DNA of 64,000 nucleotides from NCBI RefSeq assembly GCF_039524015.1, contig NZ_BAAAGF010000003.1, positions 443,002-507,001 on the forward strand, read 5' to 3'. Shown piece after piece: positions 37,669 to 47,103 of this stretch; within the stretch, counting starts at the first letter, position 1; each line of letters starts with the position of its first letter. The notes under the pieces were generated by a model, which saw only the letters and a list, made by a program, of their open reading frames with translations, was not told the origin of the DNA and made no database searches. The stretch is from Gaetbulibacter_B jejuensis. GTDB lineage: Bacteria; Bacteroidota; Bacteroidia; Flavobacteriales; Flavobacteriaceae. A program made the position numbers and the translations under genes.

Positions 37669-38156
37669 AACTTTTTTATCATCCATACATTACACGAATA
37701 GTGTCCTGTATATCCCATTGGCTTATCTAGTGACTGAAACCCTACTCTAGCGTAGAGTTTTGTGGCTGCTTTCATATATGGCAAGGTTTCTAAATAACAG
37801 TGCTCAAACCCAAACTGTTTAGCTTGTTCAAGACAAACTGCCATCATTTTTGCACCTAAACCAGTACCTCTAGCTTCTGGTAAAAAATACATTTTTTGCA
37901 ACTCGCAAACATTTCCTTCGTAGTTATCTAATTGCGAAATACCTGCTCCACCAATAATTTTACCATTGTGGTCAATAACGAAATATTTAGATTTAGGAGT
38001 ATCATACGTTTTTGTCATACAATCTAAAGCTTTATCTTCATAGGCTGTTCCAACTTTAGGCACTCCAAACTCAATAAGCACCTCTCTAATAACCTTTGCA
38101 ATTTGCTGGTCATCTTCAGGCTGTATTTCTCTAATTACAATATTATTATTGCTCAC
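37665..38156 (-). CDS. GNAT family N-acetyltransferase
   Basis: The 163-residue protein begins with a GTG at 38156 and carries the acetyl-CoA loop in EARGTGLGAKMM, followed by ARVGFQSL. Its substrate is unknown. It precedes prmC with the overlap TTATGA, so the two are coupled. Confidence 0.9.
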   Translation of the reverse strand: MSNNNIVIREIQPEDDQQIAKVIREVLIEFGVPKVGTAYEDKALDCMTKTYDTPKSKYFVIDHNGKIIGGAGISQLDNYEGNVCELQKMYFLPEARGTGLGAKMMAVCLEQAKQFGFEHCYLETLPYMKAATKLYARVGFQSLDKPMGYTGHYSCNVWMIKKL

Positions 38157-38173
38157 TTTATTGTATTATTTTT

Positions 38174-38193
38174 ATCCCGAAATTTTTCGGGAT
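38174..38193. repeat. Perfect 9-bp palindrome ATCCCGAAA/TTTCGGGAT
   Basis: A compact hairpin with a two-base loop lies in the divergent gap after the small membrane gene. It lacks a U-run on either strand, so it is more likely an interspersed palindrome than a terminator. Confidence 0.5.
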
Positions 38194-38252
38194 GAAGATA
38201 CATATTATAAATTCGATTTTGATAAGAAATCATTCAATTGCTTTGGTAGATT

Positions 38253-38465
38253 TCAGTTTTTGTTTCTCAACCATTTAATTAAATCTTTAATTATATATAA
38301 TAATGGTAAAGCTATCAGAAAAAATGCTACAATAGCGCTTGTTAAGATTGATTTGTATACATATGGAAACTCCATCTTAGGTATTGAAATCATATGTGAA
38401 TAACCTATTATCATTATAAAAATGCAAACTAAATAAGATAATAAGCGATAAAAGAAATTTTTCAA
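38253..38465 (-). CDS. Small membrane protein, function unknown
   Basis: The 70-residue frame starts with TTG at 38465 and holds two hydrophobic stretches (about 8-22 and 41-58) ending KDLIKWLRNKN. Its helical, charged-tail layout suggests a real small membrane protein rather than a chance frame, but no family is recognised. It lies head-to-head with ribD. Confidence 0.45.
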   Translation of the reverse strand: MKNFFYRLLSYLVCIFIMIIGYSHMISIPKMEFPYVYKSILTSAIVAFFLIALPLLYIIKDLIKWLRNKN

Positions 38466-38521
38466 TGTTATTTTAATTTTCTATAAATATAAATTATAAT
38501 ATTTGTTAATTATTACTCTTC

Positions 38522-39517
38522 TTGAAACAACACGACTATTACATAAAACGCTGTATTGAAATTGCCAAAAACGGATTGGGAACCACAAGACCAAACCCAA
38601 TGGTTGGTTGCGTGATTGTGCATAACAACTCTATTATTGGAGAAGGGTTTACAAGTCCTTATGGCGGCAATCATGCAGAAGTAAATGCCATAGCATCAGT
38701 AAAAGACAAGTCTTTACTAGAAAAAGCAACACTTTATGTTACTTTAGAACCTTGTAGTCATTTTGGAAAAACACCGCCTTGTAGCGATTTAATTATTAAA
38801 CATAACATCCCTAAAGTTGTAATTGGTACTATTGACACTCATAGTAAAGTTGCAGGAAAAGGTATTGAAAAACTAAAAAATGCTGGATGCAATGTTGTTG
38901 TTGGCGTTTTAGAAGACGCTTGTAAAAAACATCATAAACGCTTCTTTACGTTTCACAACAAGCAACGTCCTTATATTATTTTAAAATGGGCTGAAACTAC
39001 TGATGGTTTTATTGCTCCTTTAACTAAAGAAGAACAAAAGCCTGTTTGGATCACTAACACTTACTCACGTCAATTAGTGCATAAGTGGCGCAGTGAAGAA
39101 CAAGCTATTTTGGTTGGTACAAATACTGTTTTACAAGACAACCCAAGCTTGACAGTAAGGGATTGGACTGGAACAAATCCTATTCGTGTGGTTTTAGACA
39201 AAAACGAAACGCTTTCAAAAGCATATAAGGTCTTTAATAATGAAGCGCAAACCATAGTAGTCAAAGACACGTCAGCACAATCAATTTGCAAAGCTTTATA
39301 TGATGCTGAAATTAATTCTGTAATTATTGAAGGAGGCTCAAAAACCTTACAGCTTTTTATAGATTCTGGTGTTTGGGATGAAGCGCGTGTATTTACAGGA
39401 CAAACTATGTTTAAAGAAGGTATAAAAGCACCAAATTTTACAGGAAAGCTAATTTCTGAAGAAAACATTAAAAATGATATTTTAAGGATTTATGAAAATC
39501 CTGATAAGGATGTATAA
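38522..39517 (+). CDS. ribD: Bifunctional riboflavin deaminase/reductase RibD
   Basis: The 331-residue enzyme deaminates and reduces the early pyrimidine intermediates of riboflavin synthesis. The deaminase motif HAE (51-53) and zinc ligands Cys78 and Cys87 (PCSHFGKTPPCSD) are clear; the reductase half follows with NPLR-like and EGG motifs (VIIEGGSKTL). The start is a TTG, consistent with the family's N-terminus. It is slightly shorter than many RibD proteins. Confidence 0.95.
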   Translation: MKQHDYYIKRCIEIAKNGLGTTRPNPMVGCVIVHNNSIIGEGFTSPYGGNHAEVNAIASVKDKSLLEKATLYVTLEPCSHFGKTPPCSDLIIKHNIPKVVIGTIDTHSKVAGKGIEKLKNAGCNVVVGVLEDACKKHHKRFFTFHNKQRPYIILKWAETTDGFIAPLTKEEQKPVWITNTYSRQLVHKWRSEEQAILVGTNTVLQDNPSLTVRDWTGTNPIRVVLDKNETLSKAYKVFNNEAQTIVVKDTSAQSICKALYDAEINSVIIEGGSKTLQLFIDSGVWDEARVFTGQTMFKEGIKAPNFTGKLISEENIKNDILRIYENPDKDV

Positions 39518-39547
39518 CTAAAAAAAATCCGTTTACACGAAAAAACT

Positions 39548-40159
39548 ATGATTAAAACCTTAATATTTGATTTTGGTGATGTGTTTATCAACTTAGATAA
39601 AGAAGGCGCAATGAATAACGCTCTTAATTTGTTTGAAGTTGAAACTTTCCCTGAAGAACTCATTGCCATAAATAGTTTGTATGAACAAGGACTAATATCT
39701 AGCGAAGAGTTTATAGAGTTTTATGTAGAGAATTTCCCTAAACTCTCAAAAGAATCCATTCTTGATGCTTGGAACTATATTTTGAGAGATTTCCCTACTC
39801 ATCGTTTAGAGTTTTTAAAAACACTAGCTAAAACTGATGACTACAAACTAATTTTATTAAGTAATACTAATGAATTACATATTAATTGGATAAAAGACAA
39901 GGTGGAATTTTACGACGATTTTAAAAACCAATTTCATGTGTTTTATTTATCGCACGAAATCAATTTAAGAAAACCTAACGCTAACATTTATGAGTTTGTA
40001 CTCCATGAAAACAATTTAAAACCTGAAGAGTGCCTTTTTATTGACGACACCAAAGAGAACACTGATTCTGCATCAAAACTTGGCATTCATACCTGGAACA
40101 TCAACCCAACTACTGAAGATGTTGTAAATTTATTCACTATAAACAACCATTTATTTTAA
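39548..40159 (+). CDS. HAD superfamily hydrolase
   Basis: The 203-residue protein has the HAD motif I FDFGDVF, a cap region with many Glu/Phe residues, motif II LLSNT and motif IV FIDDTKEN. The second aspartate of the usual DxD is replaced by valine/phenylalanine spacing (DFGDV), as in HAD-IA epoxide-hydrolase-like or phosphatase-like members. Substrate unknown. Its stop overlaps the next start (TAATG). Confidence 0.88.
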   Translation: MIKTLIFDFGDVFINLDKEGAMNNALNLFEVETFPEELIAINSLYEQGLISSEEFIEFYVENFPKLSKESILDAWNYILRDFPTHRLEFLKTLAKTDDYKLILLSNTNELHINWIKDKVEFYDDFKNQFHVFYLSHEINLRKPNANIYEFVLHENNLKPEECLFIDDTKENTDSASKLGIHTWNINPTTEDVVNLFTINNHLF

Positions 40160-41019
40160 TGTATTTAGTTTTTAGCATACTCGCTTCAACTTTAATTTTT
40201 ATTGTTTTTAAGCTCTTTCAACGATTTAAAATCGACACTACTCAAGCTATAGTTGTCAACTATTTTATAGCATGTATTGTTGGTTTAATCGCTTACGATT
40301 CGCCTATCAGTATTTCTGAAATCACCAACTCAAAATGGTTTTTGGGAGCCGTTTTTTTAGGTGTTTTATTTATAAGTATTTTTATTGTAATGGCGATTAC
40401 AGTTCAAAAAAACGGTGTTTCTGTTGCTTCAGTAGCTTCAAAAATGAGTGTTGTAATTCCTGTTATTTTTGGTATTTACGTCTATAATGAAAGTACTGGC
40501 TTGCAAAAGCTAATAGGTATATTGCTAGCTTTAGCTGCAGTATATTTAGCTTCCATAAAAGCGGGTTCTAAAATCAATTTTAAGAAAAACTTACTCTTTC
40601 CTATACTTTTGTTTTTAGGTTCTGGAGTTATAGACACCTCTATTAAATATCTAGAAACTACTTACGTTCCTGAAAATGGAATTCCTATTTTTTCTGCAAC
40701 AATTTTTGGTTGCGCAGCATTAATTGGCGTATTAACCCTTATTGCAAAACTATTTAAAGGCGAATTTAAATTTCAACCTAAAAGTTTATTAGGAGGTATT
40801 ACTCTTGGTATTATAAACTACAGTTCTATTTACTTTTTATTAAAAGCACTAGACCACGAAACGTTTGAGAGCTCTACTCTATTTACAGTAAATAATGTAG
40901 GTATTGTGATGCTTTCCACTTTAACAGGTTTGGTTTTATTTGGAGAAAAACTTTCAGCTAAAAACTGGATAGGTATTGTTTTGGCGATTGTCTCGATAAT
41001 TTTAGTGACATTAGCATAA
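40159..41019 (+). CDS. EamA/DMT superfamily transporter
   Basis: The 286-residue protein contains about ten hydrophobic helices in two similar halves, the layout of drug/metabolite transporters. The segments SVVIPVIFGIY and GIVMLSTLTGLVLFGE are typical. It overlaps both neighbours by one base, so the three-gene set HAD-DMT-YigZ is an operon. Cargo unknown. Confidence 0.85.
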   Translation: MYLVFSILASTLIFIVFKLFQRFKIDTTQAIVVNYFIACIVGLIAYDSPISISEITNSKWFLGAVFLGVLFISIFIVMAITVQKNGVSVASVASKMSVVIPVIFGIYVYNESTGLQKLIGILLALAAVYLASIKAGSKINFKKNLLFPILLFLGSGVIDTSIKYLETTYVPENGIPIFSATIFGCAALIGVLTLIAKLFKGEFKFQPKSLLGGITLGIINYSSIYFLLKALDHETFESSTLFTVNNVGIVMLSTLTGLVLFGEKLSAKNWIGIVLAIVSIILVTLA

Positions 41020-41633
41020 TGAAAGATACTTTCAAAACCATAAACAAACCATCTGAAGAAATCTTATTCAAAGACAAAAACAGTAAATTTTTTGGATATG
41101 CGTTTCCTGTGTCTTCTGAAGATAAGGTTAAACAATATATAGAAGATTTAAAAAAACAACACCACCAAGCCAGACATTGGTGTTATGCTTACCAAATAGG
41201 AACAGACGAAACCAATATACAGTTTAGAGCAAATGATGACGGTGAACCCAACAACAGTGCAGGCATGCCTATTTATGGGCAAATACAATCTTTTGAAGTC
41301 ACAAATATCTTAATTGTAGTTGTAAGATACTTTGGAGGCGTAAAACTAGGTGTTAGTGGTTTAATAAATGCTTATAAAACAGCGGCTCAATTAAGTTTAG
41401 AAGCTTCAAAAATTGTTACTAAAACTATTAACAGGCATTACAAAATCACTTTTGATTACAAAAACATGAATAAAGTGATGCGTATTATAAAAGAAAAAAA
41501 CATAAAGGTTTTAGATCAAAAACTAGAATTAGATTGCCAACTTAATATTTCTGTAAGATTAAAAGAAAGCGAATCTATTTTTAATGCTTTTGATAGCTTA
41601 TTTGAAGTTTCTATAAGCCCATTAAACGATTAA
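41019..41633 (+). CDS. YigZ/IMPACT family protein
   Basis: The 204-residue protein has the conserved region KFFGYAFPVSSEDKVKQYI, HWCYAYQIG and NNSAGMPIYGQI, with VVVRYFGGVKLGVSGL. IMPACT-type proteins in eukaryotes bind GCN1; the bacterial role is uncertain. It ends overlapping a convergent thioesterase gene by four bases. Confidence 0.9.
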   Translation: MKDTFKTINKPSEEILFKDKNSKFFGYAFPVSSEDKVKQYIEDLKKQHHQARHWCYAYQIGTDETNIQFRANDDGEPNNSAGMPIYGQIQSFEVTNILIVVVRYFGGVKLGVSGLINAYKTAAQLSLEASKIVTKTINRHYKITFDYKNMNKVMRIIKEKNIKVLDQKLELDCQLNISVRLKESESIFNAFDSLFEVSISPLND

Positions 41634-42040
41634 TCTTGTAATTTGTCTAAAATATATTTTGGACATCTTGTAGGTCTATTCTTGTTAATATCTATAAACG
41701 CCAAAACGGTATTTCCTGTCGTTAAAATTTCATTTTTAGAATTTAAAATTTCGTAGTCAAATTCTATAGTTGCTGCTGGCATTTTTTTTAGTTTTGTTAT
41801 CACTTTAATAACATCATCATAATACGCTGACTTTTTGAATTTTACACTTAAAGATATAACCGGAAGCATAACACCATCTTCTTCCATTTGTTTATAAGTT
41901 ACTCCTAATTCTCTTAACCACTCTGTTCTACCTATTTCAAAATATTGCGCGTAGTTTCCATGGTAAACCACACCCATTTGATCTGTTTCACCATAACGTA
42001 CTCTAATCTGATTTTCAGAGCATTTTGTAGGATTAACCAT
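41630..42040 (-). CDS. Hot-dog fold acyl-CoA thioesterase
   Basis: The 136-residue protein shows the 4-hydroxybenzoyl-CoA thioesterase-type pattern: RYGETDQMGVVYHGNYAQYFEIGRTE, with Asp in DQMG and EIGR in place. It should hydrolyse an acyl-CoA; chain length is not known. It lies opposite dnaA with a 199-base leader between. Confidence 0.9.
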   Translation of the reverse strand: MVNPTKCSENQIRVRYGETDQMGVVYHGNYAQYFEIGRTEWLRELGVTYKQMEEDGVMLPVISLSVKFKKSAYYDDVIKVITKLKKMPAATIEFDYEILNSKNEILTTGNTVLAFIDINKNRPTRCPKYILDKLQD

Positions 42041-42090
42041 AAAATTTTAATTTTTTTTTTGTACTTTCAACAAGTTTTAAACATGAGAAA

Positions 42091-42137
42091 AAAATTCTTA
42101 AAATTCAACGAGTTTTGATTTTTTTTTTAAGAATTTT
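42091..42137 (+). promoter_or_regulatory. A/T-rich hairpin in the dnaA upstream region
   Basis: A 13-bp inverted pair AAAATTCTTAAAA/TTTTAAGAATTTT with a 21-base loop sits about 100 bases ahead of dnaA. It is weak in GC and may be a terminator for the thioesterase side, a regulatory structure, or chance in A/T-rich DNA. Confidence 0.35.
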
Positions 42138-42163
42138 GTTCACATATTTGTCAGGTAAAAAAA

Positions 42164-42208
42164 ATGACTCAAGAGAAACTCGAATTTCTCTTTTTTTTAC
42201 TAAACTAA
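42164..42208 (+). CDS. Possible dnaA leader peptide (MTQEKLEFLFFLLN)
   Basis: A 14-codon frame starts at ATG 42164 and ends TAA at 42208. It contains a full terminator-like hairpin, so translation would melt the hairpin. Whether it is translated is unknown, hence the low confidence. Confidence 0.25.
   Translation: MTQEKLEFLFFLLN
42171..42198 (+). terminator. Terminator-like hairpin in the dnaA leader
   Basis: An 8-bp stem AAGAGAAA/TTTCTCTT (42171-42178 with 42185-42192) is followed by T residues to 42198, 41 bases before the dnaA ATG. It resembles an attenuator more than a gene-end terminator. Confidence 0.5.
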
Positions 42209-42239
42209 ACTAACTAAACATCAAAAATTAACTTAGAGA

Positions 42240-43667
42240 ATGAATGTAACTGCGCAATCGGTTTGGAATAATTGCCTTTCTTTTATAAAAGATAACATAC
42301 AGCCCCAAGCATACAAAACTTGGTTTGAACCAATTGTAGCAGTTAAACTTACAGACAATGCTTTAAGCATTCAAGTACCTAGTAAATTCTTCTACGAGTG
42401 GCTTGAAGAGCACTATGTAAAAATCCTTAAAGTTGCGCTTACAAAAGAACTTGGTGAAACTGCTAAATTGGTATATGTTATTAAAATGGAAAACACCTAT
42501 GGTAACAAACAACCATTTACTGAAAAAATACCAAGTTCTAACAGGACAGCTGTTAAGTCGCAAGATGTTGATATTCCTTTAAACAATAAAAATCCTGAGC
42601 TTAAAAACCCATTTGTAATTCCTGGAATTAGAAATGTAAAAATTGAGTCTCAATTAAATCCTAACTACAACTTTGAAAATTTCCTTGAAGGAGATTCAAA
42701 TAGGTTAGCAAGAAATGCAGGTTTAGCAGTTGCTAACAAACCTGGAGGAACATCGTTTAACCCATTACTTATTTTTGGTGGTGTTGGATTAGGAAAAACC
42801 CACTTAGCTCATGCTATTGGTATTGATATTAAAGACAAGTATCCTGAAAAGACGGTACTTTATATATCTGCTGAAAAATTTACACAACAATATATTGACT
42901 CAGTAAAAAAGAATAACAGAAATGACTTTATTCATTTTTATCAAATTATTGATGTCTTAATTATTGATGATGTTCAGTTTTTCTCAGGCAAATCTGGAAC
43001 TCAAGATGTATTCTTCCATATCTTCAACCATTTACACCAAAATGGTAAGCAAGTCATTTTAACAAGTGATAAAGCTCCTGTTGATATGCAAGATATTGAG
43101 CAACGCTTATTGTCTCGTTTTAAATGGGGACTTTCTGCAGAACTACAGAGTCCTGATTTTGAAACAAGAGTATCTATTCTTAAAAACAAACTCTACAGAG
43201 ATGGTGTTGAAATGCCTGAAGAAATTATAGAGTATGTTGCTAAAAACATTAAAACTAACGTTAGAGAATTAGAAGGCGCTATAATCTCTTTAATAGCACA
43301 ATCTTCATTCAATAAAAAGGAAATTACAATAAACTTAGCTAAGGATATTGTTGAAAAATTTGTTAAGAACACCAAGAGAGAAGTTTCAATTGACTATATC
43401 CAAAAGGTAGTTTCTGACTACTTCCAAATGGACGTTAGCACATTACAGTCTAAAACCCGAAAGCGTCACATTGTACAAGCTAGACAATTAGCCATGTTTT
43501 TTGCTAAAAAATTCACTAAAGCTTCTTTAGCGAGTATTGGCTCTCAAATTGGAAAACGTGACCACGCAACAGTATTACATGCTTGTAAAACTGTAGACAA
43601 TTTATCTTCTACTGACAAACAGTTTAGAAAATACGTAGAAGATCTTTCTAAAAAATTATCGCTCTAA
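42240..43667 (+). CDS. dnaA: Chromosomal replication initiator DnaA
   Basis: The 475-residue AAA+ protein has an N-terminal domain I (about 1-85), a linker, the Walker A loop GGVGLGKT (180-187), Walker B LIIDDVQF and a C-terminal helix-turn-helix with the DnaA signature GKRDHATVLHACKT. Length and order are normal. The 199-base upstream region is very A/T rich, with one imperfect DnaA-box-like TTGTTCACA at 42138. No cluster of DnaA boxes was seen, so oriC is not called. Confidence 0.97.
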   Translation: MNVTAQSVWNNCLSFIKDNIQPQAYKTWFEPIVAVKLTDNALSIQVPSKFFYEWLEEHYVKILKVALTKELGETAKLVYVIKMENTYGNKQPFTEKIPSSNRTAVKSQDVDIPLNNKNPELKNPFVIPGIRNVKIESQLNPNYNFENFLEGDSNRLARNAGLAVANKPGGTSFNPLLIFGGVGLGKTHLAHAIGIDIKDKYPEKTVLYISAEKFTQQYIDSVKKNNRNDFIHFYQIIDVLIIDDVQFFSGKSGTQDVFFHIFNHLHQNGKQVILTSDKAPVDMQDIEQRLLSRFKWGLSAELQSPDFETRVSILKNKLYRDGVEMPEEIIEYVAKNIKTNVRELEGAIISLIAQSSFNKKEITINLAKDIVEKFVKNTKREVSIDYIQKVVSDYFQMDVSTLQSKTRKRHIVQARQLAMFFAKKFTKASLASIGSQIGKRDHATVLHACKTVDNLSSTDKQFRKYVEDLSKKLSL

Positions 43668-43676
43668 AATTAAGTT

Positions 43677-44135
43677 ATGGTAAGTATTCTAATGGTTTGC
43701 TTAGGTAATATTTGCCGCTCACCATTGGCTCATGGTATTTTAGAATCTAAGCTACCTTCTGACAAGTTTTATGTAGATTCAGCTGGTACAGCAAACTATC
43801 ATGTTGGAGACAGCCCAGACCATAGGTCAATTGCTGTAGCAAAAGCTAACGGAATTAACATTTCGCACCAACGCGGAAGACAGTTTAAAGTTTCTGACTT
43901 TGATACTTTTGACCATATTTTTGTGATGGATCAATCTAATTTTGAAAACGTAATTAAACTCGCTAGGAACACTCATGATAGTTCTAAAGTAAAGCTTATT
44001 TTAGAAGTAGACCCTCACATCAAAGACAAAAATGTTCCTGATCCTTACTATGGAACAATTAAAGATTTTGAGCATGTATACTCTCTTCTTGACAATTCAT
44101 GCAACATTATTTCTAAAAACCTGATTAACAATTAA
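43677..44135 (+). CDS. Low-molecular-weight protein tyrosine phosphatase
   Basis: The 152-residue enzyme has the signature C-x5-R-S, Cys8 to Arg14 (CLGNICRS), and the acid loop DPYYG with the general acid aspartate. It could dephosphorylate phosphotyrosine proteins or low-molecular-weight substrates. It follows dnaA by nine bases. Confidence 0.93.
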   Translation: MVSILMVCLGNICRSPLAHGILESKLPSDKFYVDSAGTANYHVGDSPDHRSIAVAKANGINISHQRGRQFKVSDFDTFDHIFVMDQSNFENVIKLARNTHDSSKVKLILEVDPHIKDKNVPDPYYGTIKDFEHVYSLLDNSCNIISKNLINN

Positions 44136-44196
44136 ATTCATTGATATTGTTAGATTTTTTGTATTTTGTTGCAACAAACTCCCTTAAATTAATACT

Positions 44197-45600
44197 ATGA
44201 AAAAGTTAACCTCTCTAGTTATACTCTTTAGTTTTTCTATTGGGTTTGCTCAAGATATTGAGATTGAAACTTTTGCTACAGGACTTTCAAACCCTGTAAA
44301 CATCAAGCATTCAGGTGATAATAGACTTTTTGTTGCAGAACGATCTGGTTATATCCAAATCATAAACCAAGAAGGCACAATTAACCCAACTCCTTTTTTA
44401 GATATTGACGTAAACGTTACTGATAATGGTGGTGAACAAGGACTTTTAGGATTAGCTTTTCACCCAAATTATGCTTCGAACGGTTATTTTTATGTTAATT
44501 ATATAAACAACGCAGGTGATACTGTAATCTCAAGATTCACAAGAAGCGATAGCAATACAGCAGACTCAAGTTCTGAGCTCATATTAATGACTATTTCTCA
44601 ACCTTATATCAATCATAATGGTGGTGACATGGCGTTTGGAAATGATGGCTATTTATACATAGCTACAGGAGATGGAGGTTCAGGTGGTGATCCAGGAAAT
44701 AGAGCTCAAGACCTCAGTACTTTATTAGGTAAAATGCTTCGAATAGATGTAGACAATACTAGTGGAGGAAACAACTATGCTATTCCTGCTACAAATCCTT
44801 TTGTTGGTGACGCAACTGCTCTTGACGAAATTTGGTCTTATGGACTGCGAAATCCTTGGAAGTTTTCTTTTGACAGTCTAACCAATGACATTTGGATTGC
44901 TGATGTTGGACAAAATGAGTACGAAGAAATAAATATGGCTACTCCTTCTGCATCTGCTTTAGGTGTTAATTATGGATGGCGTTGTTATGAAGGAAATTCT
45001 ACCTATAACACAGCCGACTGTCCTCCTATGGCTGAAATGACTTTTCCGGTTGCTGAATATGGTCATACCTCATCTGGAGCCTTTAAATGCTCAATAACTG
45101 GTGGTTATATTTATAGAGGTTCAACTCAACCTAATTTATATGGTGTTTACTTTTTTGCTGATTACTGCAGTAATGAAATAGGAATTTTAAGTAACAACGA
45201 AGGCACTTGGAGTTATACCTTTACTGAACAATATTCAGGAAATGGATGGAGTTGTTTTGGTGAAGATGTTAATGGAGAATTATATGTTGCTGGCTTGTCT
45301 TCTGGAACGATCTATAAAATCATTGATGCTAATTTAAGTGTTGATGAGCATCAATTATCTGACATTAAATTATATCCTAATCCTGCAAACGAAAGTTTCA
45401 CTATAGACCTATTACAATTTTATTCATCATTAAATTCTGTTCATTTATTTAACATGCAAGGTAAGCTTGTAAAGTCTGTTAATGAATTTGACAATCAGTT
45501 AACTACTATTTCTACAAAAGAATTATCAAACGGACTTTATCTAGTACAACTAGTTAATAATAATGGACAAACACAATTTAAAAAGCTCATTGTTAATTAA
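44197..45600 (+). CDS. Secreted glucose/sorbosone dehydrogenase-like protein with T9SS tail
   Basis: The 467-residue protein has a signal peptide (about 1-18), a soluble PQQ-type six-bladed propeller (segments GLLGLAFHPNY, YIATGDGGSGGDPGNRAQD and EIWSYGLRNPWKFSFD), and a T9SS tail at about 388-467 (LYPNPANESFTIDL). The propeller motifs match the glucose/sorbosone dehydrogenase family, but PQQ-binding was not proven by sequence reading. It should be extracellular. Confidence 0.9.
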   Translation: MKKLTSLVILFSFSIGFAQDIEIETFATGLSNPVNIKHSGDNRLFVAERSGYIQIINQEGTINPTPFLDIDVNVTDNGGEQGLLGLAFHPNYASNGYFYVNYINNAGDTVISRFTRSDSNTADSSSELILMTISQPYINHNGGDMAFGNDGYLYIATGDGGSGGDPGNRAQDLSTLLGKMLRIDVDNTSGGNNYAIPATNPFVGDATALDEIWSYGLRNPWKFSFDSLTNDIWIADVGQNEYEEINMATPSASALGVNYGWRCYEGNSTYNTADCPPMAEMTFPVAEYGHTSSGAFKCSITGGYIYRGSTQPNLYGVYFFADYCSNEIGILSNNEGTWSYTFTEQYSGNGWSCFGEDVNGELYVAGLSSGTIYKIIDANLSVDEHQLSDIKLYPNPANESFTIDLLQFYSSLNSVHLFNMQGKLVKSVNEFDNQLTTISTKELSNGLYLVQLVNNNGQTQFKKLIVN

Positions 45601-45602
45601 GA

Positions 45603-46319
45603 ATGAACAATACTTACGGTAAATTATACCTTATACCTACACGTTTAGGAGATAATCCTCCACTTGAAGTTTTACCAATTTCAGTAAAGAAGATTATTGA
45701 AATGGTTGACGATTATATTGTTGAAAATCAAAAAACAGCTAGACATTTTATAAAACGAGTAAGCCCAAGAAAATCGCAGCCTTCGTTAAATATTAATGTA
45801 TTAAATAAATACACTGAAGATTTTGAGATTTCAAACTTTTTAGATGCTTGTAAAGCAGGAAAACCCATGGGTTTGCTTTCTGAAGCTGGTTGTCCAGGAA
45901 TTGCCGATCCTGGTGCTGAAATTGTGAAGCTTGCACACCAAAACAACATACAAGTTGTACCTTTGGTTGGACCTTCTTCTATTATTTTGGCATTAATGAG
46001 TTCTGGAATGAACGGACAAAATTTTGCTTTTAATGGCTACCTACCAATAGACAAAGCTGAAAGAAAGTCTGCTTTAAAACGACTTGAGAAGTTATCTTTT
46101 GAACAAAATCAAACACAACTCTTTATTGAAACTCCTTACAGAAACAATAAAATGCTAGAAGATATTTGCAGTTTGTTACACCAAAATACAAGAATATGTA
46201 TTGCTTGTGATATTACATTACCTACTGAGTATATAAAAACGCAAACCGTGAATGAGTGGAAAAAAACAAAGATTGACTTACATAAACGTCCGTCAATCTT
46301 TGCTATTCATAAAGATTAA
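45603..46319 (+). CDS. SAM-dependent methyltransferase (RsmI/tetrapyrrole methylase family)
   Basis: The 238-residue protein resembles RsmI-type rRNA methyltransferases: KLYLIPTRLGDNPP at the start, LLSEAGCPGIADPGAE and VVPLVGPSSIILALMSSG. RsmI methylates the ribose of C1402 in 16S rRNA; this Bacteroidota subgroup is related but not proven to have that target. It follows the previous gene by two bases. Confidence 0.85.
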   Translation: MNNTYGKLYLIPTRLGDNPPLEVLPISVKKIIEMVDDYIVENQKTARHFIKRVSPRKSQPSLNINVLNKYTEDFEISNFLDACKAGKPMGLLSEAGCPGIADPGAEIVKLAHQNNIQVVPLVGPSSIILALMSSGMNGQNFAFNGYLPIDKAERKSALKRLEKLSFEQNQTQLFIETPYRNNKMLEDICSLLHQNTRICIACDITLPTEYIKTQTVNEWKKTKIDLHKRPSIFAIHKD

Positions 46320-46325
46320 TCTTTA

Positions 46326-46997
46326 TTAAAGTACTGCTTTTGCTTTCTTGTTGGGTACAATATGCGATGTATCATAACCAGAAAACTTCTTTAGGTAATG
46401 TCTAATTGAAGTTCCGTAAGCATCCTTAAAGTTGTTTGAACCATAACTTCTTAAATACTTTTTTACGCTTCCTGGACCTGCTAAATGCGCTGCAGCCAAA
46501 ATACCAGATTCAGTAACATTAACACCTCCTATTGTTTTTCCAACAAAGCGGTTAATGTCTTTACGTAATATCCATTTATTACGTTCAGCATTTGCTAAGA
46601 AAGCTTTTTCTTGTAATTCAGGATTGTATAAAAACTGATTAGGGTTATAAATACCTATCAATTTTAATGTTTCAGCACCAAATTGGTACTTTCCTAAATA
46701 ACCAAGTGTGTTAACTCTAAAATAATTGCTACCAGATTCTTTGAATCCAAGAGCTTCTTTAAAACCTACGTAAGATTTCCCTAAGTAAGGAAATTGAATG
46801 TCATTTGAAATAGGTGATACTGCACCTTTAGAATCTTTTGCTAATAAAGCAATGTCCTTAGATACTGTAAAATCTATTTCCAAACCCTCAGTAGAATAAT
46901 TTGTTAAATCTACTTTAGTGTTTGAATACAACGCTAAAAAAATTAAAGCGCCAATTGCAAGAGGGATAACAAAAAAATTAGTTTTCTTTTTTATCAT
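46326..46997 (-). CDS. Lysozyme-like/peptidoglycan-acting membrane protein
   Basis: The 223-residue protein has one N-terminal membrane helix (about 9-25) and a lysozyme-like domain starting YVGFKEALGFKESGSNYF, where a Glu in FKESG is the likely catalytic acid, followed by NTLGYLGKYQFG and AAAHLAGPGSVKKYL. It resembles proteins annotated as LysM-associated or SLT-type muramidases. No LysM domain is present here. Activity is inferred. Confidence 0.75.
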   Translation of the reverse strand: MIKKKTNFFVIPLAIGALIFLALYSNTKVDLTNYSTEGLEIDFTVSKDIALLAKDSKGAVSPISNDIQFPYLGKSYVGFKEALGFKESGSNYFRVNTLGYLGKYQFGAETLKLIGIYNPNQFLYNPELQEKAFLANAERNKWILRKDINRFVGKTIGGVNVTESGILAAAHLAGPGSVKKYLRSYGSNNFKDAYGTSIRHYLKKFSGYDTSHIVPNKKAKAVL

Positions 46998-47103
46998 AAT
47001 AGCTAATTTATTAAGTCCTTAATTCCCCAAAAATGGACCTAAAATTTCAGCGTGCAAAGATATAACTTTTTTTTAAAACCTGAAAATTAATCGTTTAACC
47101 GCT

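Noticed and set aside
38174..38193. Intrinsic terminator for the small membrane gene or GNAT gene
   Set aside because: The stem is good but no T-run follows on either strand; treated as a palindromic repeat.
42041..42239. Chromosomal origin upstream of dnaA
   Set aside because: The region is A/T rich, but only one weak DnaA-box-like sequence was seen and no cluster, so oriC is not called.
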